A stretch of 64,000 bases of DNA, taken from positions 1 to 64,000 of the forward strand of contig NZ_LMND01000004.1 in the NCBI RefSeq assembly GCF_001423265.1, in the 5' to 3' direction. The position numbers and the translations under genes are program-made. This document shows, in pieces, positions 25,421 through 32,745 of this stretch (positions are counted from its first letter, which is position 1; each line of letters begins with the position of its first letter). The stretch comes from Methylobacterium sp. Leaf108 (GTDB lineage: Bacteria > Pseudomonadota > Alphaproteobacteria > Rhizobiales > Beijerinckiaceae). The notes under the pieces were generated by a model. The model saw nothing but the letters and a program-made list of their open reading frames with translations, was not told the DNA's origin and did no database searches.

Positions 25421-26425
25421 CGGGAGACATCCGGCGCAGCGGTTCGGGAAGCGGAAGGGCTGACGGCGCTCTGGTATACCGCCGTCGGACAAGCCGAGCT
25501 GCGACACGAGGTTCCGGCTGCGCCTGAGCCCGGCGCGGTTCCCGTCGAGACCCTGTGGAGCGGCATCAGCCGCGGTACGGAACGCCTCGTCTTCGAGGGA
25601 CTCGTGCCCGAGACCCTGTACGACCGCATGCGTGCCCCGGCCCAGGAGGGGCAGTTCCCCTTCCCCGTCAAGTACGGCTACTGCGCCGTCGGGCGGATCG
25701 CGGCCCCTGACGCGGCCGGCACCGGCCTCGTCTTCGCGCTGCAGCCGCACCAGGACCAGTTCTTCGCGCAGGCCGCCGACCTGTGCCCGATCCCCGCCGG
25801 GGTGCCGCCGCGCCGGGCGGTGCTGGGCGCCAACATGGAGACCGCCCTCAACGCGGTCTGGGATTCGGGCGCCGGCCCCGGCGACCGCATCGCCGTCGTC
25901 GGCGCCGGCGTGGTCGGCCTGCTCGTGGCCTATCTCGCGGCCGGCATCGTCGGCTGCGAGGTCACGGTGATCGACGTGCTGCCCGAACGGGCCGCCGTCG
26001 CCGAACGGCTCGGCGCCGCCTTCGCGCGTCCCGCCGACGCCCGGCCCGGCGAGGCCGACGTGGTGTTCCACGCCAGCGCCAGCCAGGACGGGCTCGCCCT
26101 GGCCCTGACGCTCGCCGGCGACGAGGCCCGGGTGGTGGAGCTGAGCTGGTACGGCGCGCGCAGCGTCGCCGCACCGCTGGGCCTCGATTTCCACGTGCGG
26201 CGCCTCAGCCTGGTCTCGAGCCAGGTCGGCCGGGTCTCGGCCTCGCGCCGGCCGCGCTGGAGCTACGCCCGCCGGATGCACAAGGCCATGGGCCTCCTGG
26301 CCGATCCGCGCCTCGACGCGCTCATCACCGGCGAGGTCGCCTTCGCCGACCTGCCCGAATCCCTGCCGCGCCTGCTGGCCGCCGGCGCGCCGGGCCTCTG
26401 CACCGTGGTGCGCTACGCCCTCTGA
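25412..26425 (+). CDS. zinc-less medium-chain dehydrogenase, BchC-like
   Basis: 337 residues, GTG start with AAGGAG five bases upstream. It is of the medium-chain dehydrogenase/reductase class with a Rossmann motif VVGAGVVGLLVAY (~151). The N-terminal SGISRGTE replaces the Cys-containing catalytic zinc motif of alcohol dehydrogenases, as in BchC-type enzymes. It probably oxidises or reduces a polar biosynthetic intermediate with NAD(P). It is the first gene of the + strand pterin-like cluster, 30 bases before the PTPS homologue. BchC itself would sit with bacteriochlorophyll genes, which are absent here. Confidence 0.82.
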   Translation: MNHRETSGAAVREAEGLTALWYTAVGQAELRHEVPAAPEPGAVPVETLWSGISRGTERLVFEGLVPETLYDRMRAPAQEGQFPFPVKYGYCAVGRIAAPDAAGTGLVFALQPHQDQFFAQAADLCPIPAGVPPRRAVLGANMETALNAVWDSGAGPGDRIAVVGAGVVGLLVAYLAAGIVGCEVTVIDVLPERAAVAERLGAAFARPADARPGEADVVFHASASQDGLALALTLAGDEARVVELSWYGARSVAAPLGLDFHVRRLSLVSSQVGRVSASRRPRWSYARRMHKAMGLLADPRLDALITGEVAFADLPESLPRLLAAGAPGLCTVVRYAL

Positions 26426-26455
26426 GCACCGTCACCAACCCCGAGGACACCCTGC

Positions 26456-26860
26456 ATGTACGCCATCGAAGTCCGCGAGCACGTCATGATCGCCCACAGC
26501 TTTCGCGGCGACCTGTTCGGGCCGGCCCAGGCGCTCCACGGCGCCACCTTCGTCGTGGACGTCGCCTTCTACCGCACCAGCCTCACCGAGGACGGGGTGG
26601 TGGTGGACATCGGCCGGGCCGGCGAGGCGCTCAAGCGCATCCTGGCGCCGATCAACTACACGAACCTCGATACGCTGCCGCAGTTCGCCGGCATCAACAC
26701 CACCACCGAGTTCCTGTGCGGGCACATCCACGGGGCGATGGCGGCGGCGGCGCGGGCCGGCGACCTCGGCCCCGGCGGCGAGGGCGTCGAGCGCCTGCGC
26801 GTGACCCTGCACGAATCCCACATCGCCCGGGCCTGGTTCGAGGGCCCGGTGGCGCCGTGA
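26456..26860 (+). CDS. 6-pyruvoyl-tetrahydropterin synthase/QueD homologue with altered active site
   Basis: 134 residues, about the family length. The fold is recognisable from AHSFRG (~13-18), ALHGATF (~26-32), VVDIGRAGEAL (~49-59), NYTNLDTLPQF (~67-77), NTTTEF (~81-86) and LHESHIARAW. By position the catalytic Cys four residues before the HGH motif is Ala24, the second His of HGH is Ala30, and the catalytic LDH is LDT. Zinc ligands His14 and His28 and Glu120 remain. It is therefore unlikely to be an ordinary QueD or PTPS; another reaction on a pterin- or pyrimidine-like substrate is inferred. The stop overlaps the next GTG start. Confidence 0.82.
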   Translation: MYAIEVREHVMIAHSFRGDLFGPAQALHGATFVVDVAFYRTSLTEDGVVVDIGRAGEALKRILAPINYTNLDTLPQFAGINTTTEFLCGHIHGAMAAAARAGDLGPGGEGVERLRVTLHESHIARAWFEGPVAP

Positions 26861-27909
26861 CCGCGGTCTCCTTCCTCGTCCCCGGGGATCTGGCCACCCC
26901 CACCGGCGGCTACGCCTATGCCCGGCGGCTCCTCGCCCATCTGCCGGCGCAGGGGGTGGAGGTCATGGCCGTCTCGCTGCCGGGGTCGTTCCCGCACCCG
27001 AGCGAGGCCGACCTCGCCCTCACCGCCCAGGTCCTGGCGGCGACGCCGCGCGGCAGCGTGCTGCTCGTCGACGGTCTCGCCTACGGCGCCCTGCCGCCGG
27101 CCGTCCTCGCCCTGGCGGGGACGCGCCCGGTCGTGGCCCTCGTCCACCATCCCCTCGGCCTCGAGGCGGGGCTGAGCGCCGAGGCGGCCGCCCGCCTCGT
27201 CGCTGTCGAGCGCGCCGCCCTGGCGCTGGCCGCCCGCGTGGTGGTGACGAGCCGCTTCACCCGCGCCCTGCTGGTCTCCGATTTCGGGGTGCCGGCCGCG
27301 CGCATCGCGGTGGCCGAGCCCGGCACCGACCCGGCGCCCCGCGCGCCCGGCGGCGGGACGCGAACCGTGCAGCTCCTCGCCATCGGCGCGGTGACCCCGC
27401 GCAAAGGCTTCGACCATCTGGTCGCCGCCCTTGCGGGCCTGGCCGGCCTCGACTGGCACCTCACCATCGCCGGGGCCTGCGACCGGGCGCCCGGGCATGT
27501 TGCCGACGTCCGCCGGGCCATCGCCGCCGCCGGGCTCGAGGCGCGGATCACGCTGGCCGGCACGGTCTCGGCGGCCCGCCTCGACGCGCTCTACGCGCAG
27601 GCCGACCTCGTGGTCTCGCCCTCCCTGTTCGAGGGCTTCGGAATGGCGCTGGCCGAGGCCCTCGCCCGCGGCCTGCCGGTGGTGGCGTCCACCGGCGGGG
27701 CCGCCGCCGAGACCGTGCCCGATGCCGCCGGGCTGAAGGTGGCGCCGGGCGACGTCGCCGCCCTCGCCGACGCCCTCCGGGCGATGATCGCCGATCCCGC
27801 CCGGCGCCGGGCGGCGGCGGAGGCCGCCTGGGCCGCCGGCGAGGACCTGACCCGCTGGCCCGACACGGCGGCCATCGTCGCCGCGACCCTGAGGGAGGCC
27901 CGAGCCTGA
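26857..27909 (+). CDS. glycosyltransferase family 4
   Basis: 350 residues, GTG start overlapping the PTPS-like stop (GTGA). It is a GT-B fold: an N-terminal Gly-rich acceptor loop (PTGGYAYARRLL) and a C-terminal nucleotide-sugar half with IGAVTPRKGFDHL, SPSLFEGFGMALAEALARGLPVV (EX7E region) and TGGAAAETV. It transfers a sugar from a nucleotide or GDP-sugar donor, in the cytoplasm. Tight coupling to a pterin-type gene suggests glycosylation of that small molecule, as in cyanobacterial pterin glycosides, rather than of lipopolysaccharide. Confidence 0.87.
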   Translation: MTAVSFLVPGDLATPTGGYAYARRLLAHLPAQGVEVMAVSLPGSFPHPSEADLALTAQVLAATPRGSVLLVDGLAYGALPPAVLALAGTRPVVALVHHPLGLEAGLSAEAAARLVAVERAALALAARVVVTSRFTRALLVSDFGVPAARIAVAEPGTDPAPRAPGGGTRTVQLLAIGAVTPRKGFDHLVAALAGLAGLDWHLTIAGACDRAPGHVADVRRAIAAAGLEARITLAGTVSAARLDALYAQADLVVSPSLFEGFGMALAEALARGLPVVASTGGAAAETVPDAAGLKVAPGDVAALADALRAMIADPARRRAAAEAAWAAGEDLTRWPDTAAIVAATLREARA

Positions 27910-27967
27910 TGCGCAACACCGACATCCGGTTTTCCGGACCCATCGTGCGACCCCCGGGAGATCCCGC

Positions 27968-28861
27968 ATGACCGGCTTCAGCAGCGAATGGCTCGCCCTG
28001 CGCGAGCCCGCCGACCACGCCGCCCGCGACGCCGGCCTCGTGGCCGACCTGGGGCGGGCGCTGCCAGCCGACCGGGAGATCGGAATCGTCGATCTGGGCT
28101 GCGGCACCGGCTCGAACCTGCGCGGGCTCAGTCCTCGCCTGGGACCACGCCAGTCGTGGCGGCTCGTCGACCACGACCCGGCCCTGCTGGCGGCCGCCCG
28201 CACCGCCCTCCTCGCCTGGGCCGACCGGGCCGCGACCGACGGCGAGACCCTCGTCCTGGAGAAGGGTGCCGCCCGCCTGCGGGTGACCTTCGCGGCCCTC
28301 GACCTCGCCGCCGGGCTCGGGTCAAATCTTGGATCCGGTCTCGGATCAGGTCTTGGATCCGATCTTGGCGCAGCCCTCGATCCCGCCCCGGATCTCGTCA
28401 CGGCCGCGGCCCTGTTCGACCTCGTCTCGGCGGAGTGGGTCGCCGGGTTCGTCGAGGCCGTCGCGCAGACCGGGGCGGTCTTCTACACCGCCCTCAGCTA
28501 CGACGGCACCGAGACCTGGGCGCCGCCGCACGCAGCCGACGCCGCCGTCCATGCCGCCTTCCTGGCACACCAGGGGATCGACAAGGGTTTCGGGGCGGCC
28601 CTGGGGCCGGGCGCCACGGCGGCGCTGGCGCAGGAGTTCGGCCGCCACGGCTACGGCGTCGCCACCGCGCCGAGCCCCTGGGACCTCGGCCCCGGCCACG
28701 GCGCCCTGGTCCGCATGCTCAAGGACGGCAAGGCCGCGGCGGTGGCCCAGACCGGCCGCGTCGGTGCGGACGCCCTCGCCGACTGGACCGCCGCCCGCGG
28801 CCGCCCGGAGACCACGGCGCGCATCGGCCACGCCGATCTGTTGGCGATCCCGCCCCGGTAG
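27968..28861 (+). CDS. SAM-dependent methyltransferase with in-frame repeat
   Basis: 297 residues. Class I SAM fold: motif I VDLGCGTGSNLRGL (~41-54), acidic VDHDP (~69) for the ribose, and a TAAALFDLVS region. Residues ~115-135 are a Gly/Leu/Ser repeat encoded by 12-base tandem units (28327-28362), inserted between core strands and probably a surface loop. It is 58 bases after the glycosyltransferase and likely cotranscribed. The substrate is unknown; methylation of the cluster product is inferred. Confidence 0.82.
   Translation: MTGFSSEWLALREPADHAARDAGLVADLGRALPADREIGIVDLGCGTGSNLRGLSPRLGPRQSWRLVDHDPALLAAARTALLAWADRAATDGETLVLEKGAARLRVTFAALDLAAGLGSNLGSGLGSGLGSDLGAALDPAPDLVTAAALFDLVSAEWVAGFVEAVAQTGAVFYTALSYDGTETWAPPHAADAAVHAAFLAHQGIDKGFGAALGPGATAALAQEFGRHGYGVATAPSPWDLGPGHGALVRMLKDGKAAAVAQTGRVGADALADWTAARGRPETTARIGHADLLAIPPR
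28327..28362 (+). repeat. 12-bp tandem repeat inside the methyltransferase gene
   Basis: Three consecutive 12-base units of the form TCTTGGATCCGG with two to three differences, flanked by degenerate partial units on both sides. The frame is kept, giving repeated Gly-Ser-(Gly/Asp)-Leu. Confidence 0.85.
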
Positions 28862-28903
28862 GGCGGTGGCTCGTCCGGCTGGGTCGGGCCGCCGCGCCGG
28901 TCC

Positions 28904-29467
28904 CTACCGGCTCGCCAGCATGCGGCGCAGGGTGCCGTCGCGGCGCACGAGGTGGTGATGCAGGGCGGCCGCCGTGTGGAGGGCGACCAGGGCCACGAGG
29001 GCGAAGGCCGCCACGGTGTGGACGCCGAGGATGCGCTCGCCCACCGGCATGCCCCCTGAGATCGGCAGGGTCAGCGGCACCGACCAGAACAGGTTCACGG
29101 GGGCGCAGCAGGCCGAGGTGCCGGCCCAGCCGAGCAGCGGCACCAGCACGATCAGCCCGTAGAGGGCGGCGTGCGACACGCCCGCCGCCCGCCTCTGCCA
29201 GGTCGGCAGCCCCGCCTCGGCGCCGGGTGCGCCCCGCGACAGGCGAACCAGGACGCGGGCCGCCACCAGGGCCAGGGCCACGAGGCCGAAGGACTTGTGC
29301 CACTCGTAGAGCTGGTTCTGCAGCGCCCCCTCGCCGACGTTGGTCATCGCCAGCGCGAGCGGCACCTGGACGAGGATGAGCAGCGCGATGCCCCAGTGCA
29401 GCGCCTTCTGGCTCGTGGAATAGGTCGCGGGTCGGGTCGTCTCGGGTCGGGTCGTGGGTGCCGTCAT
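28904..29467 (-). CDS. cytochrome b561 (diheme, bacterial YodB/CybB type)
   Basis: 187 residues with four membrane helices. Heme-ligand His candidates are LHWGIALL (~24), LYEWHKSFGL (~57), VHTVAAF (~149) and the LHTAAALHHH stretch (~162). Bacterial b561 proteins move electrons between ubiquinone and periplasmic or cytoplasmic partners. Its ATG overlaps the stop of the RibD-type reductase gene by ATGA, so the two are cotranslated. A membrane redox step linked to the reductase or its product is inferred. The C-terminal ends of this gene and of the methyltransferase gene face each other. Confidence 0.85.
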   Translation of the reverse strand: MTAPTTRPETTRPATYSTSQKALHWGIALLILVQVPLALAMTNVGEGALQNQLYEWHKSFGLVALALVAARVLVRLSRGAPGAEAGLPTWQRRAAGVSHAALYGLIVLVPLLGWAGTSACCAPVNLFWSVPLTLPISGGMPVGERILGVHTVAAFALVALVALHTAAALHHHLVRRDGTLRRMLASR

Positions 29468-30255
29468 GGGGCGGGTCCTCCTTCGGCGCGGCGGCGCAGG
29501 TCGCAGTCGAACAGAACCTCGCCCCCGCCCAGGCGATAGCTCGTGGTCGCCGGCCGCATCGCCTCGTTCAGGGCGACGATGGGCCGAAGGTCGAGGCCGT
29601 TGCGGCCCGACCCCATCAGCATCGGCGCCACCATCAGGTGGAGCCGGTCGATCGCGCCCGCGTCGATGAAGGCCGAGACGGTGCGCGCACCGCCCTCGAC
29701 GAGGATTCGCGCGAACCCGAGTCTCCCGAGGCGGGCGACGATGGCCAGTGGACAGAACGCCGCCTCTGCCTCCATCCGCACGGCCTCGACCCCTGGTGGC
29801 ACCGCCGCACCCGGCCGGCAGACGACGACCCGGCGCGCGCCGTCCTCCGCCAGGCAGCGGGCCGTGGAGGGCATCCGGCCGGAGGGGTCGATCACCACCC
29901 GGGCCGGGCTCGCCCCCGCGACGCGGCGCACGGTGAGGAGCGGATCGTCGGCGAGGACGGTGCCGATGCCCACCACCACCGCGTCGACCCGGGCGCGGAC
30001 CCGGTGGAGATGGTCGAGGGCCGGGCACAGGTTGATGTACTTCGAATCGCCCGAGGGCGTCGCGATGCGCCCGTCCAGCGATTGGCCGAGTTGCGCCAAG
30101 ACGAAAGGACGCTGCGATGTTCCCGCCGCGAACGGCGCGAAGAGGGTCCATGACGCCGCACCCATGTCATCGGCGTCGGCGCGCAATACATCAGGCGCAG
30201 CCGAGGGCGGACGGGACGGATCGCAAACACCGTCCGGACTCGTCACGCTCGCCAT
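29464..30255 (-). CDS. RibD C-terminal/DHFR-like pyrimidine reductase, no deaminase domain
   Basis: 263 residues from ATG 30255 (GTG 30315 and ATG 30165 are alternatives). The reductase domain (~50-260) shows LAQLGQSLDGRIAT, GDSKYIN, VDAVVVGIGTVLADDPLLTVR, ILVEGGARTVSAF and a late VAPMLMGSG. There are no deaminase zinc motifs, so unlike bifunctional RibD it would only reduce, with NADPH, the ribosylaminopyrimidine made after GTP cyclohydrolase II. It is divergent from the GTP cyclohydrolase II gene, 52 bases apart, and coupled to cytochrome b561. Confidence 0.87.
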   Translation of the reverse strand: MASVTSPDGVCDPSRPPSAAPDVLRADADDMGAASWTLFAPFAAGTSQRPFVLAQLGQSLDGRIATPSGDSKYINLCPALDHLHRVRARVDAVVVGIGTVLADDPLLTVRRVAGASPARVVIDPSGRMPSTARCLAEDGARRVVVCRPGAAVPPGVEAVRMEAEAAFCPLAIVARLGRLGFARILVEGGARTVSAFIDAGAIDRLHLMVAPMLMGSGRNGLDLRPIVALNEAMRPATTSYRLGGGEVLFDCDLRRRAEGGPAP

Positions 30256-30307
30256 CACTCGTGTCCCGTCGTCGTTCGTCGTCGGGCCGTGGAACCAGAG
30301 GTCATCG

Positions 30308-31420
30308 ATGCCCACGACGTGCCAGGATGTAGATCGCAGGGACGCTTCCGAACAGGTGGCCGTCGAGCGCGCGATCGCGGAATTGCGCGCCGGCCGTCCG
30401 GTCGCCGTCCTCGGGGCGAGGCCCGCCCTCGTCGCCTGCGCCGAAACGGTGGACGCGGCCCTGGCCGCCTTCCTCTCCGGGCTGGATGCGCCGGTGCACC
30501 TGGTGCTGCCGGCCCCGCGCCTGCGCCGGCTCGGGCTGCCCGAGCGTGCCGGTGCCGGCATCGTCCACCTCACCGCCGTCGAGCCCGAGCGGATCGCCCG
30601 GCTGGCGTTGCGGGTGGATGCCCGCATCGACGCCCCCGTGGCCTCGGCCACCCCCTTCGACGAGAGCGCCCTCGACCTCGCCCGCGCCGCCCTGATGCTG
30701 CCCGCCGTGGTGGTGGTGCCGCTCGCGGATGCGGCGGCCGTGCCGGCCCATCTCCTCACCCTCGACGAGGCGGCGATCGCCGCCTACCGCGGTGTCGGCG
30801 TGCGCATCGTCAGCCGCGCTCCGGTGCCCCTGGAGGGCGCCCTCGACAGCGAGTTCGTGGTGTTTCGCGGCGGCGACGGCCTGCGCGACCAGGTGGCGAT
30901 CGTGGTCGGGCGGCCCGACCTGTCCGCGCCGGTGGCGGTGCGGCTGCATTCGGCCTGCCTCACCGGAGACCTGTTCGGCTCGCTCAAGTGCGATTGCGGC
31001 GACCAGCTGCGCGGCACTATCCACCGCATGTCCGAGACCGGCGGCGGCATCCTCCTCTATCTCGACCAGGAGGGCCGCGGGAACGGACTCGCCAACAAGA
31101 TCCGCGCCTACGACCTCCAGGCCTGCGGCTTCGACACCTACGAGGCCGACGAGGCGCTCGGCTACGGGGTCGACCAGCGCCGCTACGATTTCGCCGCCGC
31201 GATGCTGCGCGGCCTCGGGGTGAACCGGGTGCAGGTGGTGAGCAACAACCCCGCCAAGATCGCGGCCCTGGCCGCGGCCGGGCTCGACGTGGTCGGCTCG
31301 CAGCGCAGCCTCGGCCGCGTCACCGCGCAGAACCTCACCTACCTCACGGTCAAGCGCGACCGCACCGGCCACGCGCTCGGCCGCGACATCGCCGAGCGCC
31401 TGGAGGCCACGGTGACGTGA
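30308..31420 (+). CDS. ribA: GTP cyclohydrolase II with N-terminal extension
   Basis: 370 residues; AGAGG six bases before the ATG. The C-terminal ~190 residues are a complete GTP cyclohydrolase II: RLHSACLTGDLFGSLKCDCGDQL has the zinc Cys-X10-Cys-X-Cys set, and LDQEGRGNGLANKIRAYDLQ plus VVSNNPAKI form the catalytic and GTP site. It converts GTP to the diaminopyrimidinone precursor of riboflavin, formate and pyrophosphate. The N-terminal ~175 residues do not show the DHBP-synthase acidic motif and have no obvious function; similar extensions occur in alphaproteobacteria. Clustering with a PTPS homologue and glycosyltransferase suggests a dedicated pathway rather than housekeeping riboflavin. 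Confidence 0.9.
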   Translation: MPTTCQDVDRRDASEQVAVERAIAELRAGRPVAVLGARPALVACAETVDAALAAFLSGLDAPVHLVLPAPRLRRLGLPERAGAGIVHLTAVEPERIARLALRVDARIDAPVASATPFDESALDLARAALMLPAVVVVPLADAAAVPAHLLTLDEAAIAAYRGVGVRIVSRAPVPLEGALDSEFVVFRGGDGLRDQVAIVVGRPDLSAPVAVRLHSACLTGDLFGSLKCDCGDQLRGTIHRMSETGGGILLYLDQEGRGNGLANKIRAYDLQACGFDTYEADEALGYGVDQRRYDFAAAMLRGLGVNRVQVVSNNPAKIAALAAAGLDVVGSQRSLGRVTAQNLTYLTVKRDRTGHALGRDIAERLEATVT

Positions 31421-31539
31421 GGGCCTGGCCCGCCGGTGCCGCTTTCCAGCCCTCGCGCAGACGGCCATAGGGTCGGGGCCCGCCGCGCGCGTCGAGGCCC
31501 GGCCCGGGCCTTCGCGAGAGGCGATGACGGAGACCGGCG

Positions 31540-32649
31540 ATGATCCTGCGACGTGATGCGACCCTCGCCCTGGCGGCGATCGCCTGCATCGCCCTGCCCG
31601 CCCGGGTGCTGCCGGCCACGGCCGGCGGCGCGACCTGGGTGCTGCCGGCCGCGGCCGGCAGCGCGACCTGGGCGGTCGAGGGCAAGCTGTTCGGGGAGCC
31701 GAAGAAGGACAGGGCCAAGCCGGGCCGGGTCGACAAGGACGACGTCAAGAAGTCCACCGACGTGAGCGGCCTCGCCTGCGCCACCACGGTCGGCTTTCCG
31801 CGCACCTGCCTGATCGCCGACGATCAGGCCCAGGGCGTGCAGATCGTCATCCTCGAGGACGGCCGGCTCCTGGCCGGCGACTTTATCCGCCTGACCGACG
31901 AGACCCATGGCGACAGGGCCCTCGACCTCGATGCGGAGGCCGTCGCCTACGCCGACGGCCTGTTCTACGTCGTCGGCTCGCACGGCCGGCCGCGGCACAC
32001 CGACGGCGGCTCCGACGACCCGAGCAGCAACGCCAGGGCGGCGGCATCGCGAAAGCTGTTCCGCCTGCGGATCGACCCGGCCGCGGTCGACGCCAGGGGA
32101 CGGTTGACGGGACCGGTGGCGGTCACGGCCTCCACCGCCCTGCCCGGCCTCCTGGCCGCGGAGCGGGCGCTCCTGTTCGACCAGCCCCTCAAGAAGGACG
32201 GCCTCAACATCGAAGGCGCGGCGGTGAAGGGCGGCCGGCTCTATGCCGGGTTCCGTGGCCCCCTCGTCGGCGGCAGGGCGGCGATCCTGTCCGTGCCCCT
32301 CGGCGTCCTGTTCGAGGGCGAAATCGGCAAGGCCGAGGTGACGACCGTCGACCTCGGTGGCGCACGCGGGGTGCGCGACCTCGTCACCTTCGGCGACGCC
32401 TTCCTCGTCCTCGCCGGCCCGGTGCAGGACCCGGCCGACGGCAGCGTCGCCGACGGGGATTACGCGGTCACGTGGTGGGACGGGGCGGGACGTACCAAGA
32501 GCCTCGGCGCCGTTCCCTCCCTCGGCCCCAAGGTGAAGCCGGAGGCGCTCCTGCCCCTCGGCGAGGCCGACGGCCGGCTGCGGCTCCTGGTCCTGTTCGA
32601 CGGCCCCGACGAGGGGGGCCCGCGCGTCGTCGAGGTCGACGCCCCCTGA
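31540..32649 (+). CDS. DUF3616 exported protein
   Basis: 369 residues. A signal peptide (~1-30) is followed by two copies of an 11-residue unit (VLPATAGGATW-like, from the 33-bp repeat at 31606). The rest fits DUF3616, a presumed beta-propeller: DVSGLACATTVGFPRTCLIADDQ, LDAEAVAYADGLFYVVGSHGRPR, KDGLNIEGAAVKGGRLYAGFRGP, RGVRDLVTFGDAFLVLAGP. Function is unknown. It stands alone, 119 bases after ribA and just before the convergent autotransporter gene. Confidence 0.82.
   Translation: MILRRDATLALAAIACIALPARVLPATAGGATWVLPAAAGSATWAVEGKLFGEPKKDRAKPGRVDKDDVKKSTDVSGLACATTVGFPRTCLIADDQAQGVQIVILEDGRLLAGDFIRLTDETHGDRALDLDAEAVAYADGLFYVVGSHGRPRHTDGGSDDPSSNARAAASRKLFRLRIDPAAVDARGRLTGPVAVTASTALPGLLAAERALLFDQPLKKDGLNIEGAAVKGGRLYAGFRGPLVGGRAAILSVPLGVLFEGEIGKAEVTTVDLGGARGVRDLVTFGDAFLVLAGPVQDPADGSVADGDYAVTWWDGAGRTKSLGAVPSLGPKVKPEALLPLGEADGRLRLLVLFDGPDEGGPRVVEVDAP
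31606..31671 (+). repeat. 33-bp direct repeat in the DUF3616 signal region
   Basis: Two adjacent 33-base units starting GTGCTGCCGGCC (31606 and 31639) differ at three or four positions and keep the frame. They follow the signal-peptide core and duplicate 11 residues, so the mature N-terminus or cleavage site may vary. Confidence 0.85.
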
Positions 32650-32745
32650 CGATCCCGCCCGGCGGGGAGAGGACGAAGGGCGGCAGGACCGATACCGATC
32701 CGGCCGCCCCGGTCGCGCGATCCCCCGGGAGGGATCAGCCATGGC

